The position numbers and the translations under genes were made by a program. Shown in pieces: positions 1-7,721 of a DNA stretch of 64,000 bases. The notes under the pieces were generated by a model, which was given only the letters and a program-made list of their open reading frames with translations, did no database searches and was not told the origin of the DNA. Source of the stretch: an uncultured Collinsella sp. (GTDB lineage: Bacteria > Actinomycetota > Coriobacteriia > Coriobacteriales > Coriobacteriaceae); contig UQPI01000003.1 in NCBI GenBank assembly GCA_900542945.1, positions 1 through 64,000 of the forward strand. Direction: 5' to 3'. Numbering within the stretch: the stretch's first letter is position 1; the number at the start of each line of letters is the position of its first letter.

Positions 1-398
1 AGCGAGGCGGTCCCCTCGGGCTCCTCGGGCGCCGGCCTGAGGGCGCGGGGCGCGCCGAGCGCGGTGCGCGCGATCACCTCGGCGTCGATGGCATCGGTCT
101 TCGCGATGCCGGGGAACATCCCGCGGGCCTGCTTCTCGGCATATCCGGGCAGGTAGGCGCAGGGGTTCCCGTGCGCATGGGCGCGCGCGAGGACCAGCGC
201 GCCGATGTTTCGCTTCTGGTCGACGACGACCAGCGCGCCGGATCCGGCCCGCTCGAGCAGCCGGTCGATGTCGTCGGGCCTGTTGGCCAGCTCGGCCCTG
301 AAGGCGATGCCCCCTTCCGCATCGAGCGCGCACGCGCTGTGCGAGCTCTTACCGACGTCGATCCCCAGGCAGGCCACGGGCGTTTCTGCTGCAGGCAT
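1..398 (-). CDS. IS110-family transposase, N-terminal part (cut by window edge)
   Basis: This is the first 132 codons of a DEDD recombinase, running leftward off the window. Near the N-terminus is GIDVGK (Asp14), then VVVDQ (Asp60), and KTDAIDAEVIA (Asp102 and Asp105), the spacing expected of the RuvC-like DEDD catalytic domain of IS110 transposases. YLPGYA before the KTD motif also fits. The start is the ATG at 396-398. The C-terminal Tnp_20 domain with the catalytic serine lies outside the window. The ORF begins behind about 250 bases of GC-rich non-coding DNA, where IS110 elements carry their guide RNA. Whether the element is intact cannot be judged here. Confidence 0.85.
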   Translation of the reverse strand, partial: MPAAETPVACLGIDVGKSSHSACALDAEGGIAFRAELANRPDDIDRLLERAGSGALVVVDQKRNIGALVLARAHAHGNPCAYLPGYAEKQARGMFPGIAKTDAIDAEVIARTALGAPRALRPAPEEPEGTAS

Positions 399-659
399 GG
401 TGTATCCTCTCCCTTGAGCCGGCCGTAAGCCGCGGAAGCGACACCCACATTACCCGGCCGTGGCCCGGTCCGGGCCCGGCACATCTCTATCAGTCGTTCC
501 CCGCGGCACCTCCCGCCCCGGCGGCAACACGTCCCGGGCCCTCTACGGGGCAGGGGCTGACGGCCGTCCGGGGCGGTCGGCCAGCGACCACCGGTACGGC
601 TCAATCGTATAGCCATGCAACGGAAAAGAGCCGCCCTTTCGGACGACTCAAACTGTAAT
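399..659 (-). ncRNA. GC-rich leader of the IS110 element, candidate bridge RNA region
   Basis: This stretch upstream of the transposase start has no convincing gene. It is very GC-rich with several short palindromes, for example around 453-480 and 515-560. In IS110-group elements the bridge RNA is encoded between the left end and the recombinase start, so this is the expected place for one. No end of the element or core dinucleotide could be fixed from one copy, so the assignment is by position and family only. Confidence 0.35.
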
Positions 660-716
660 GGGGCTTTTTTGACTGGTATGATTGGTGCGACCATTCGAAC
701 CAGCTAAAAGAGCCCC
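660..716 (+). other. Inverted repeat upstream of luxS
   Basis: GGGGCT (660-665) pairs with AGCCCC (711-716), and the inner GACTGGT pairs with ACCAGC around a 21-base loop. It ends 30 bases before the luxS start and has no following T run in the luxS direction. It could be a leader structure, a terminator for leftward transcription, or a hairpin next to the IS110 insertion point. Confidence 0.4.
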
Positions 717-746
717 GTCCCAAATTGACTACCGAGAGGAACTGCC

Positions 747-1235
747 ATGGAGCGCATCGCAAGTTTTTCCGTTGACCATCTGCTGCTTGAGCCCGGCGTG
801 TATGTGAGCCGCATCGACCGCGATCCGGCGACTGGCGCTGCCGTCACTACCTTTGATCTGCGCCTGACCACGCCCAACAAGGAGCCGGTCATGAACACGG
901 CAGAGTGCCACACCATTGAGCATCTGGGCGCCACCTTCCTTCGCAACCATGCCGAGTGGTCGAGCCGCATCGTCTACTTTGGGCCCATGGGCTGCCGCAC
1001 GGGCTTTTACCTCGTCGTTTTTGGTGAGCTGACGAGCGAGGAAATCTTACCGCTCGTGCGTGAACTGTTCGAGTTTGTTGCTGGCTTTGAGGGCGATATC
1101 CCCGGCGCTGCTCCCGAGGAGTGCGGCAACTACCTGGACCAGAACCTCCCCATGGCCAACTGGCTTGCGCGCCGTTATCTCGACCGCGACCTGGCCGATA
1201 TCGACGAGAAGCACCTGCACTATCAGCAGGCATAG
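747..1235 (+). CDS. luxS: S-ribosylhomocysteine lyase LuxS
   Basis: LuxS cleaves S-ribosylhomocysteine to homocysteine and DPD, the precursor of autoinducer-2, in the activated methyl cycle. The 162-residue length is normal. The metal site is visible: HTIEH gives His55 and His59, and EECGNY gives Cys126. Cys83 in MGCRTG matches the catalytic cysteine of the family. The ATG at 747 follows GAGAGGA at good spacing. It stands alone, between an inverted repeat and the leader of the downstream sugar operon, with no methyl-cycle partner (such as pfs) in view. Confidence 0.97.
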   Translation: MERIASFSVDHLLLEPGVYVSRIDRDPATGAAVTTFDLRLTTPNKEPVMNTAECHTIEHLGATFLRNHAEWSSRIVYFGPMGCRTGFYLVVFGELTSEEILPLVRELFEFVAGFEGDIPGAAPEECGNYLDQNLPMANWLARRYLDRDLADIDEKHLHYQQA

Positions 1236-1331
1236 GGCCGCCCTCTGCCTCCAAACCGTTCACACGGAGATATCGACCGTTTAACTGTTTAGAAGTGTTT
1301 ATTCGAGGTCATTAGCACTAGCTCGCTTAAA

Positions 1332-1420
1332 CTAGTCCTCAGAGTGATATTCAGGCAAGGCTCCTGAAGCAGCATCTGTCGACATTGATTGTCGGATTCT
1401 GCTTCGGGAGCCTTGTTCTG
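1332..1420 (+). promoter_or_regulatory. Candidate RAT antiterminator overlapping an intrinsic terminator
   Basis: A 16-base arm at 1357-1372 pairs with 1399-1414, followed by GTTCTGTTT, giving an intrinsic terminator just before the antiterminator gene. The segment 1335-1362 resembles a BglG/LicT ribonucleic antiterminator, including AGTGAT and CAGGCAAGG near the usual GCAGGCAAAACC end, and it overlaps the left terminator arm. That overlap is how this protein family acts: bound RNA blocks the terminator. The RAT match is imperfect. Confidence 0.6.
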
Positions 1421-1435
1421 TTTAGGGGGGGACAC

Positions 1436-2275
1436 ATGGAAATTGTTAAACGAATTAATACCAGCGCTGTCCTCTGCGTCGATGGAAATGGCAGACAGTT
1501 GGTTGCATTCGGCCGTGGTCTGGGGTTTAAGAATGTCGGAGACGAGGTCCCTCTTTCGGAGATTCAACGAACGTTTTATAACGTTAGCTCTCGCTACATC
1601 GCTCTCGTTGACGAGGTCCCCGACGAGCTTCTCGAGCTTACCTCGGATGTTATTGATATGTCGACAGGTTTGCTGTCTTATGAGGTGAGCCCTAATTTGC
1701 CGTTTATCCTTGCGGACCATATCGCGTATGCGGTTAAGCGCAAAGAGCAAAATATCGTTGTCCGCATGCCTTTATCGTTTGATGTCCGCCAACAATATCC
1801 CGTCGAATTTAGAATCGGCGAGTATGCACTTAAGATAATCAGGAAACGTCTTAACGTTAGGCTTCCAGCTCATGAGGCAGTTGGAATTGCCATGGCGTTT
1901 ATCAATAACATGGCCGATTCGGACTCATGCGAAGTAGTTAAAGAGTTTAGCGCGGATATCTACGATCGTGTTCTGGAGGAGTCAACCGTTGCTGTTGAAA
2001 ATCGGCTTGGCATTCAAGTTGATCGGGAAGGTTTCGATTACGCAAGGTTCGCAACCCATCTTCAGTACTTATTCAATAGGTTGAACTCTGGCGAAAGCAT
2101 CGTGAGCGACAACCGCAAGATGTACCTCTCGCTCAAAAAAGAATATCCGGTGGCATCAATGTGCGCCGATGATATTGCTTCTGTTCTCAGCCGACTGACG
2201 GGGCGGGAACTTATAGACGAAGAAAGACTCTACCTCATGATGCACATCAATCGAATTGCATCGAAAACAAGGTAA
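1436..2275 (+). CDS. BglG/LicT-family PTS-controlled transcription antiterminator
   Basis: A 279-residue antiterminator with an N-terminal CAT RNA-binding domain (about 1-55) and two PTS regulation domains. The four conserved PRD histidines are present: His95, His146, His208 and His270. Family members bind a leader hairpin when dephosphorylated by active sugar transport and stop early termination. The start at 1436 is preferred over an upstream ATG because AGGGGGG precedes it and homology begins at MEIVKR. A terminator with a RAT-like overlap lies directly upstream, so it probably controls itself and the PTS gene that follows 68 bases downstream. Confidence 0.93.
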   Translation: MEIVKRINTSAVLCVDGNGRQLVAFGRGLGFKNVGDEVPLSEIQRTFYNVSSRYIALVDEVPDELLELTSDVIDMSTGLLSYEVSPNLPFILADHIAYAVKRKEQNIVVRMPLSFDVRQQYPVEFRIGEYALKIIRKRLNVRLPAHEAVGIAMAFINNMADSDSCEVVKEFSADIYDRVLEESTVAVENRLGIQVDREGFDYARFATHLQYLFNRLNSGESIVSDNRKMYLSLKKEYPVASMCADDIASVLSRLTGRELIDEERLYLMMHINRIASKTR

Positions 2276-2343
2276 TTAGTTGGCAAAGGCGCGCGCTTTG
2301 CTGATGGTTACATATAAAACTCAACATGGGAGAAATGGTATTT

Positions 2344-3714
2344 ATGGCAGATACAACCAAGCTCGCTGCCGAGATTCTCGAGATGGTGGGCGGCGCAGAC
2401 AACGTTACATTTGTAGCTCACTGCATGACTCGTTTAAGGTTCAACCTTAAGGACGAAAGCATCGTAGACGATGCAAAAGTCAAGGCGATTGATGGCGTGA
2501 TCGACATTCGCCATTCCGCGGGGCAATATCAGGTGATTGTGGGACCTAAGGTCGATAAGGTCTATGAAATCGTTGCCAAGGAAACCGGGATTGATGCCGG
2601 AGATTCCGAGGCAAGCGAAGGAGAGACTAAGGGCTTTCTGGGAAAGCTAATGAAGCTCATCAGCGGCATCATGATGCCCGTTCTTCCTGCCTTGATCGCA
2701 TGCGGAATGATAAACGCCGTCCTTAGTATTCTGACGACGGCGGGTGCTGTTTCCGCCGAGAGCGGAATATACACTCTGCTGTACGGCATGGGAAATGCCT
2801 GCATGTATTTTCTGCCCGTTCTTGTCGGATCATCTGCTGCTCAGTTCTTTGGAACCGATCGATATATCGGTGCGGTACTCGGTGCAATCCTGATTTATCC
2901 GACTTTCGTTGCTGCGGCCGGAGCGGGCGATGCGCTGGATTTGCTCGGCATGAAGTTCACAATGGTGAGCTATTCCTCCACGGTGTTTCCTGCTATCGTG
3001 GCGGCTTGGTTCGCATCCGTTCTTAATAAGTGGCTGCGGGCGGTTCTTCCCGATGTTGTGGCATTTGCGCTCGTCCCGTTCCTGACGGTTGCTGTTGCCG
3101 CCCCCGTCTCGCTCCTTGTGATCGGCCCCGTTATTCAGCAGGCGAGCTCTTTGCTTGCGACTGCAGTGCTGGCGGTCTATCAGTTCAGCCCCGTCCTTTG
3201 CGGCGTTATTCTCGGGCCGATATTCGGTCTCGTTATGATCCCCCTTGGACTCCATTGGGCCCTGATCGTGCTTTCCATCAACAATATTATGACCGTCGGC
3301 TCCGATCCTATCCTTGGACTTCTCTGCTGCAGCATGGGTGTTGTCGGCGCTTGTTTGGCGTTTGCCCTCCGCTCGAAGGACCCGAGTGAAAAGAGTCTTG
3401 GGTTCAGCTGTGCCATTACGGGCTTTTTCGGGATTACGGAACCGGCGCTGTACGGCATCATCTTGGAGCACAAGAAGATCATTATCGCTTCCATGGTCGC
3501 CGGAGCAATCAGTGCTGTTATCCCGGCGATTTTCAACACCTGTACGTTCGTTATGACGTCGAGCGGCATTTTTAGCTTCCCCGGTTATATGGATCCTTCT
3601 GGTGATATGAGCAGCCTCATCGGCGCAATTCTTTGCAATGTCGTCGGTTTAATTCTTAACTTCGTTCTCGTTTACATCCTGTATCGCCCTGATGAAGAGG
3701 CAGTAGTGGAGTAG
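2344..3714 (+). CDS. PTS EIIBC, Glc/beta-glucoside family
   Basis: A 456-residue sugar transporter with an N-terminal EIIB domain, phosphorylated at Cys27 in the motif HCMTRLRF, a short linker, then a hydrophobic EIIC domain from about residue 105 with the typical GITEPALYG segment. No EIIA domain is present at either end, so it needs a separate EIIA. The start at 2344 is chosen over 2326 because GGGAGA lies nine to ten bases before it. It follows the antiterminator gene, which suggests a beta-glucoside-like substrate, but the actual sugar cannot be read from sequence. Confidence 0.93.
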   Translation: MADTTKLAAEILEMVGGADNVTFVAHCMTRLRFNLKDESIVDDAKVKAIDGVIDIRHSAGQYQVIVGPKVDKVYEIVAKETGIDAGDSEASEGETKGFLGKLMKLISGIMMPVLPALIACGMINAVLSILTTAGAVSAESGIYTLLYGMGNACMYFLPVLVGSSAAQFFGTDRYIGAVLGAILIYPTFVAAAGAGDALDLLGMKFTMVSYSSTVFPAIVAAWFASVLNKWLRAVLPDVVAFALVPFLTVAVAAPVSLLVIGPVIQQASSLLATAVLAVYQFSPVLCGVILGPIFGLVMIPLGLHWALIVLSINNIMTVGSDPILGLLCCSMGVVGACLAFALRSKDPSEKSLGFSCAITGFFGITEPALYGIILEHKKIIIASMVAGAISAVIPAIFNTCTFVMTSSGIFSFPGYMDPSGDMSSLIGAILCNVVGLILNFVLVYILYRPDEEAVVE

Positions 3715-3764
3715 ACAATTATTTGGGATGTAAGCTGCCGAAAACCCCGCGGCAGATTGCATGT

Positions 3765-3806
3765 GGTGGGCTTGCCGTTGATTCACGCGAGCCCACCCTC
3801 ATTTTT
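3765..3806 (+). terminator. Hairpin terminator between EIIBC and esterase genes
   Basis: GGTGGGCT (3765-3772) pairs with AGCCCACC (3790-3797), followed by CTCATTTTT. The T run ends right at the ribosome binding site of the next gene, so it may be a partial terminator that lowers esterase expression rather than the operon end. Confidence 0.65.
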
Positions 3807-3819
3807 GGAGTGACTAGCT

Positions 3820-4800
3820 ATGACAATTACAGCCGATATGACGTTTGGCGAAATCGCGCTCCTTCCTGAGTTCGCTGGCTTTGGCGAGCACCTTATGCTT
3901 TGCCGGCCTTCAACTTGGGAGCGCATGTGGAATAAACCCATCGTGTCTCATATGAATTCTGATGCTAATCCATATGAAACTACTCGCGTTTTGCGTGGAT
4001 TGAATCGGATTGTCGAGCTCGTGGATGACGGGAGGCAAGTTGCCTACGATATATGGGATGAAGCCGACTGCATCCGTGATCCGACTCGACGCAACACGAA
4101 ACTGTTCTTCTTTCCCGGGAGACCCGGGGCTCCCTTTATCATTGCGGTTTCGGGCGGAGGTTATCAGAGCGTTTGTCATCAAATGGAAGGCTTTCCCGTT
4201 GCCCCCGAGCTCAACGATGCGGGCTATAACGTGTTCGTGCTGTCATACAGGGTGAGGGTCGCGCCTTTGATGCCGCGTCCAATCGACGATTTAAATCGAG
4301 CTGTCCGTTTTGTCTTCGAGAATTCAGCGAAATTTAATGTCGCAAAAAGTTATGCAGTTATCGGCTTTTCTGCTGGTGCGCATTTAACTGCCGAGTGGGG
4401 GACGGACAACAAGGGATTTGCGTCCTACGGATGCGAGGCACCCAAAGCCTTGGTCCTGTGTTATGCACCGATTGATCTTCGTGGCTTTGAGAACGCATCA
4501 GACAATAGATTTCTTGATTCGGTGTGCGGCGGGGCTGGTCGCGACTCGCTCGATGATTTCTGTATTAATCAGCATGTGTGGGAGCAGTATCCTCCGACAT
4601 ATCTTTGGCAATGCGCTGACGATGATATTGTATCGCCCGACAATTATGAAAAGATGGTCGATGCTCTGGATGCAGCTGGAGTACACCATGAGGGAGTCAT
4701 GTATTCAGAAGGGGGGCACGCATTGATGAAGCCCCATGCGCCGGAGACCGACTACTGGTGTATGAGCGTTATTGAGTTTCTTAAAGATTATCTCGACTAG
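3820..4800 (+). CDS. Alpha/beta-hydrolase fold esterase
   Basis: A 326-residue protein with an alpha/beta hydrolase domain after a roughly 100-residue N-terminal extension. The nucleophile elbow is GFSAG near residue 188, the acid is likely in CADDDIVSPDN, and the histidine is in GGHALM near residue 300. An oxyanion-hole-like SGGGYQ sits near residue 110. This pattern matches acetyl-esterase/lipase-like enzymes of the BD-FAE and Aes type. No signal peptide is seen, so it acts in the cytoplasm. Its place behind a PTS gene suggests removal of acyl groups from imported glycosides. The ATG follows GGAG at 3807. Confidence 0.8.
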   Translation: MTITADMTFGEIALLPEFAGFGEHLMLCRPSTWERMWNKPIVSHMNSDANPYETTRVLRGLNRIVELVDDGRQVAYDIWDEADCIRDPTRRNTKLFFFPGRPGAPFIIAVSGGGYQSVCHQMEGFPVAPELNDAGYNVFVLSYRVRVAPLMPRPIDDLNRAVRFVFENSAKFNVAKSYAVIGFSAGAHLTAEWGTDNKGFASYGCEAPKALVLCYAPIDLRGFENASDNRFLDSVCGGAGRDSLDDFCINQHVWEQYPPTYLWQCADDDIVSPDNYEKMVDALDAAGVHHEGVMYSEGGHALMKPHAPETDYWCMSVIEFLKDYLD

Positions 4801-4923
4801 GAAGCTGCATGTCGCTTTTTGAGCGGGTGATTTCGTCATGCAATGTTTTCGGTATTGATCGTGGTCGTGGATGAATGATGTTCTAGAATGTTCATACTGT
4901 CACATAAACGAACAGGAGCGAAC

Positions 4924-5568
4924 ATGCATATCTACTCTGTATCAGATCCCGAGTTCAAATCCTATGGTCGCGTGTGGGACGACGTGCCGTCCAACCTGAC
5001 CGCCCCGCTTGTCGAGGCGCTTGCGGCTACTCCCATTCCCGAGGGCACCAAGTACGTGGCCTCCGCACCCGAGCTCGAGCAGGTTGAGGGTGTCGACACG
5101 CTCGGCCTGCTCATGTACGGCGGCCGTCCGTTCCAGCCGGGCTGGTGCAACGGCCACAACACGCGCCTCAACTGTCTGGAGTATCACCGTGCCAGTGAGT
5201 TTAATTTGGGTGCGCGCGACTTTATTCTGCTGCTGGCCAAGCGCGAGCAAATTGTCGACGGCAAGCTCGACACCGCTCAGGTCAAGGCCTTTCGCGCGCC
5301 CGCCGGCACGCTCGTCGAGGTTTACGCCACCACGCTCCACTACACGCCCTGCATGGTCGACGACGGCGGCTTCCAGGTGATGGTGGCGCTGCCGGCGGGC
5401 ACCAATGGCCCGCGCCCCGAGGCCGCAGCCGACATGCCTGCCGCCGGTGACAGCTACTGCTACTGGAAGGCCGACAAGTGGGTTCTCTGCCACGCAGATA
5501 GTCCCAAGGCTGCCGAGGGCGGCTACGTGGGCCTCGTCGGCAAGAACCTCGACATCGCCTGTGGCTAG
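4924..5568 (+). CDS. DUF4867 family protein
   Basis: A 214-residue soluble protein with no signal or membrane segment. It resembles the DUF4867 family, whose members look like cupin-type sugar-acid or ureidoglycolate-lyase-like proteins and often sit beside carbohydrate genes; no reaction is assigned here. Features include GGRPFQPGWCNGHN near residue 72 and a beta-rich middle with HYTPC. The start at 4924 is chosen over 4888 because AGGAG ends six bases upstream. A palindromic repeat follows the stop codon. Confidence 0.7.
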   Translation: MHIYSVSDPEFKSYGRVWDDVPSNLTAPLVEALAATPIPEGTKYVASAPELEQVEGVDTLGLLMYGGRPFQPGWCNGHNTRLNCLEYHRASEFNLGARDFILLLAKREQIVDGKLDTAQVKAFRAPAGTLVEVYATTLHYTPCMVDDGGFQVMVALPAGTNGPRPEAAADMPAAGDSYCYWKADKWVLCHADSPKAAEGGYVGLVGKNLDIACG

Positions 5569-5577
5569 CATCTTCCG

Positions 5578-5719
5578 TCTCGATTTGTAACATCTAGCGG
5601 GCTAAATCGTCTCTACCTGTTACAGATTTAGACAAACTGCGGGGGGCTGCCCGAAAATCTCGATCTGTAACACCAAGCCCGGTTTTGGTTGCCTACCTGT
5701 TACAGATCGAGACAAACCG
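5578..5719. repeat. Two tandem palindromic modules
   Basis: Module one pairs 5578-5593 with 5618-5633, and module two pairs 5658-5672 with 5698-5712. Both contain TGTAACA and TGTTACAGAT arms, with unrelated loop sequence. They sit directly after the DUF4867 stop codon. The family is not seen elsewhere in this window. They could act as terminators or as mobile REP-like units. Confidence 0.7.
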
Positions 5720-5766
5720 CCCCAAACCACCACAAAGGTGCCTGTCCCCTTTGTGGTGGCTTGGGG
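5720..5766. repeat. Dispersed palindrome, CCACCACAAAGG family (copy 1)
   Basis: The arms AACCACCACAAAGG and CCTTTGTGGTGG flank a short core. In this copy the core reads GTGCCTGTCCC, so it is inverted relative to the copies at 24984, 28699 and 31624, whose core is GGGACAGGCACC. The outer flanks CCCCAA and TTGGGG extend the pairing. It lies in the non-coding stretch upstream of the first GH1 gene. Confidence 0.8.
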
Positions 5767-5776
5767 CGGCGGTATC

Positions 5777-5832
5777 AGAAAGTGTCAGGCAGGGGCGGCT
5801 GCCGGGCCGCCGTGTGCGAAAAGAAGTGTCGG
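5777..5832 (+). promoter_or_regulatory. GH1 upstream element (copy 1)
   Basis: AGAAAGTGTCAG is followed by a GC hairpin (GGCGGC pairing GCCGCC) and then TGCGAAAAGAAGTGTCGG. The same layout, with different hairpin bases, lies upstream of the second GH1 gene at 38546-38602. The 3' edge is 81 bases before the ATG here and 79 bases there, and in both cases a GATACT sits 39 bases further on. It is probably a regulator site or structured leader shared by the two genes. Confidence 0.55.
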
Positions 5833-5847
5833 CCTGCGTCGTTGCCG

Positions 5848-5876
5848 TTGAGTAGCGCGCTGCTTACGGGGATACT
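5848..5876 (+). promoter_or_regulatory. Candidate promoter of first GH1 gene
   Basis: TTGAGT (5848-5853) and GATACT (5871-5876) are separated by 17 bases, 37 bases before the start codon. A GATACT occurs at nearly the same distance before the second GH1 gene, though without the matching -35. Confidence 0.45.
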
Positions 5877-5912
5877 GAAACCACGACAAACAGCGTGTGA
5901 AAGGATCGATGT

Positions 5913-7343
5913 ATGGCTTTCCGTAAAGACTTCCTGTGGGGCGGCGCAACGGCTGCCAACCAGTGCGAGGGTGCCTACGACGTGGACGGCCGCGGCCTGG
6001 CCAACGTGGATGTGGCCCCGCACGGCCCCGAGCGCTATGCGGTGGTCTCCGGCCAGCGCAAGATGCTCGACTTCGAGGACGGCTATTACTACCCCGCGCA
6101 GACCGGCATCGATTTCTATCACCACTACAAGGAGGACATCGCCCTCTTTGCCGAGATGGGCTTTAAGACCTTCCGCATGAGCCTGGCCTGGACCCGCATC
6201 TTCCCCAACGGCGACGAGACTGAGCCCAACGAGGCCGGCCTGGCCTTCTACGAGGACGTGTTCCGCGAGTGTCAGGCGCACGGCATTGAGCCGCTCGTGA
6301 CTATCACGCACTTCGACTGCCCGATCCACCTTATCAAGGAGTACGGCGGCTGGCGCAACCGCAAGCTCATCGACTTCTACAAGAACCTCGCGACCACGAT
6401 CTTCACCCGCTACAAGGGCCTGGTAAAGTACTGGCTTACCTTCAACGAGATCAATATGATCTTGCACCTGCCGTTTATGGGTGCCGGTCTGGTCTTTGAG
6501 GAGGGCGAGAACAAGGAGGCCGTCGAGTACCTGGCCGCCCACAACGAGCTCGTCGCCAGCGCTTGGGCAACCAAGATCGCTCACGAGATCGACCCTGAGG
6601 TCAAGATCGGTTGCATGCTTGCCGCAGGTAGCTACTACCCCTACAGCTGCCGTCCGGGCGATGTGCGCCAGGCGCAGATTGACAACCAGAGCAACTATTT
6701 CTTCGTCGACGTTCAGAGCCGCGGCTACTATCCGGCCTATGCCGTCAAGAAGCTCGAGCGTTTGGGCATCGATGTGGGCATGACGGATGAGGACCGCGAG
6801 ATCCTGGCCGCCAACACCGTCGACTTCATCAGCTTTAGCTACTACAGCACCCGTTGCTCCGCCGGTGCCGACAACCCCGATGTCGAGAAGACCCAGGGCA
6901 ACGCCTTCGCCGGCGCCAAGAACCCCTACCTGCAGGAGAGCCAGTGGGGCTGGGCCATCGATCCGCTGGGCTTCCGCATCACCCTCAACGACCTGTACGA
7001 CCGTTATCAGAAGCCGCTGTTTGTGGTCGAGAACGGTCTGGGCGCCAAGGACGTTGTCGAGGAGGACGGCTCCATCAACGATGACTACCGTATCGACTAC
7101 CTGCGCCAGCACATCGCCGCGATGCGCGATGCAGTGACCGAGGATGGCGTTGACCTGCTGGGCTACACCACCTGGGGCCCGATCGACCTGGTGAGCGCCG
7201 GCACGGGCGAGATGTCCAAGCGCTACGGCTTTATCTATGTCGACCGCGATGATGCGGGCAACGGCACCCTCAAGCGTTCCAAAAAGAAGAGCTTCGACTG
7301 GTACAAACACGTCATCGAGACGAACGGCGAGGACCTGGCCTAA
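5913..7343 (+). CDS. GH1 6-phospho-beta-glucosidase
   Basis: A 476-residue family 1 glycosidase that would hydrolyse phosphorylated beta-glucosides delivered by the PTS. The acid/base Glu179 is in TFNEIN and the nucleophile Glu373 in VVENG. The late SKRYGFIYVD segment is the type that binds the 6-phosphate in phospho-glycosidases. It is cytoplasmic, with no signal peptide. The ATG follows AAGG. A terminator hairpin closes the gene. It resembles the GH1 at 38681 in order and motifs, and shares an upstream element with it. Confidence 0.93.
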   Translation: MAFRKDFLWGGATAANQCEGAYDVDGRGLANVDVAPHGPERYAVVSGQRKMLDFEDGYYYPAQTGIDFYHHYKEDIALFAEMGFKTFRMSLAWTRIFPNGDETEPNEAGLAFYEDVFRECQAHGIEPLVTITHFDCPIHLIKEYGGWRNRKLIDFYKNLATTIFTRYKGLVKYWLTFNEINMILHLPFMGAGLVFEEGENKEAVEYLAAHNELVASAWATKIAHEIDPEVKIGCMLAAGSYYPYSCRPGDVRQAQIDNQSNYFFVDVQSRGYYPAYAVKKLERLGIDVGMTDEDREILAANTVDFISFSYYSTRCSAGADNPDVEKTQGNAFAGAKNPYLQESQWGWAIDPLGFRITLNDLYDRYQKPLFVVENGLGAKDVVEEDGSINDDYRIDYLRQHIAAMRDAVTEDGVDLLGYTTWGPIDLVSAGTGEMSKRYGFIYVDRDDAGNGTLKRSKKKSFDWYKHVIETNGEDLA

Positions 7344-7372
7344 GGCTTCCCAACAACCATAGCCTCCTAACC

Positions 7373-7412
7373 AAAACGCCCGGCGAGCAGTTAATGCCCG
7401 CCGGGCGTTTTG
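7373..7412 (+). terminator. Terminator of first GH1 gene
   Basis: AAAACGCCCGGCG pairs with CGCCGGGCGTTTT across a short loop, followed by GTTAAG. The A-rich and T-rich edges make it usable in either direction. Confidence 0.8.
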
Positions 7413-7427
7413 TTAAGAAGTGAAAGC

Positions 7428-7634
7428 ACTCATTGGGGACGTACTTAAATGAGTACCCGCAGAATGAGAGTGGATAATCTCCCGTTTTTAGCCTGTTTGT
7501 GGGCTCAAAGTGGGAGATTATCCACTCTCGCCATTTGGGCGTCCAAAAATCCTCGCTCGTTTTGTCTTAGTCATTGGGGACGTTCTTAAACGACTAGTCG
7601 CTGGTCCACTCATTGGGGACGTACTTAAATGAGT
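7428..7634. repeat. Composite dispersed repeat: three ATTGGGGAC palindromes and one TGGATAATCTCCC palindrome
   Basis: Short palindromes with the core GGGGACGTNCTT occur at 7428-7454, 7569-7594 and 7608-7634. Between them 7466-7483 pairs perfectly with 7512-7529 over 18 bases, followed by the shared tail GTCCAAAAATCC. The same arrangement recurs near 16335, 33697 and 61453. The 378 bases between the GH1 stop and the next gene hold little else. Confidence 0.85.
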
Positions 7635-7721
7635 GGCCCCTGGGGACACCCTTTGCCGTCGGCGGATTTTGGGACATGCGGCCCGATTTTTGGGCCTCTC
7701 TGTCGGTACACTAAAAGCACT

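Noticed and set aside
676..705. TTCGAACC resembling a tRNA T-loop upstream of luxS
   Set aside because: It belongs to the loop of the 660-716 inverted repeat; no acceptor or anticodon stem fits.
5775..7310. Long open frame antisense to the first GH1 gene
   Set aside because: A shadow of the GH1 codon pattern in GC-rich DNA: it is low in complexity and lacks domain motifs, whereas GH1 is clearly the real gene.
7428..7634. CRISPR array, suggested by repeated ATTGGGGAC units
   Set aside because: Units are palindromic, irregularly spaced and occur singly elsewhere; no spacers and no cas genes.
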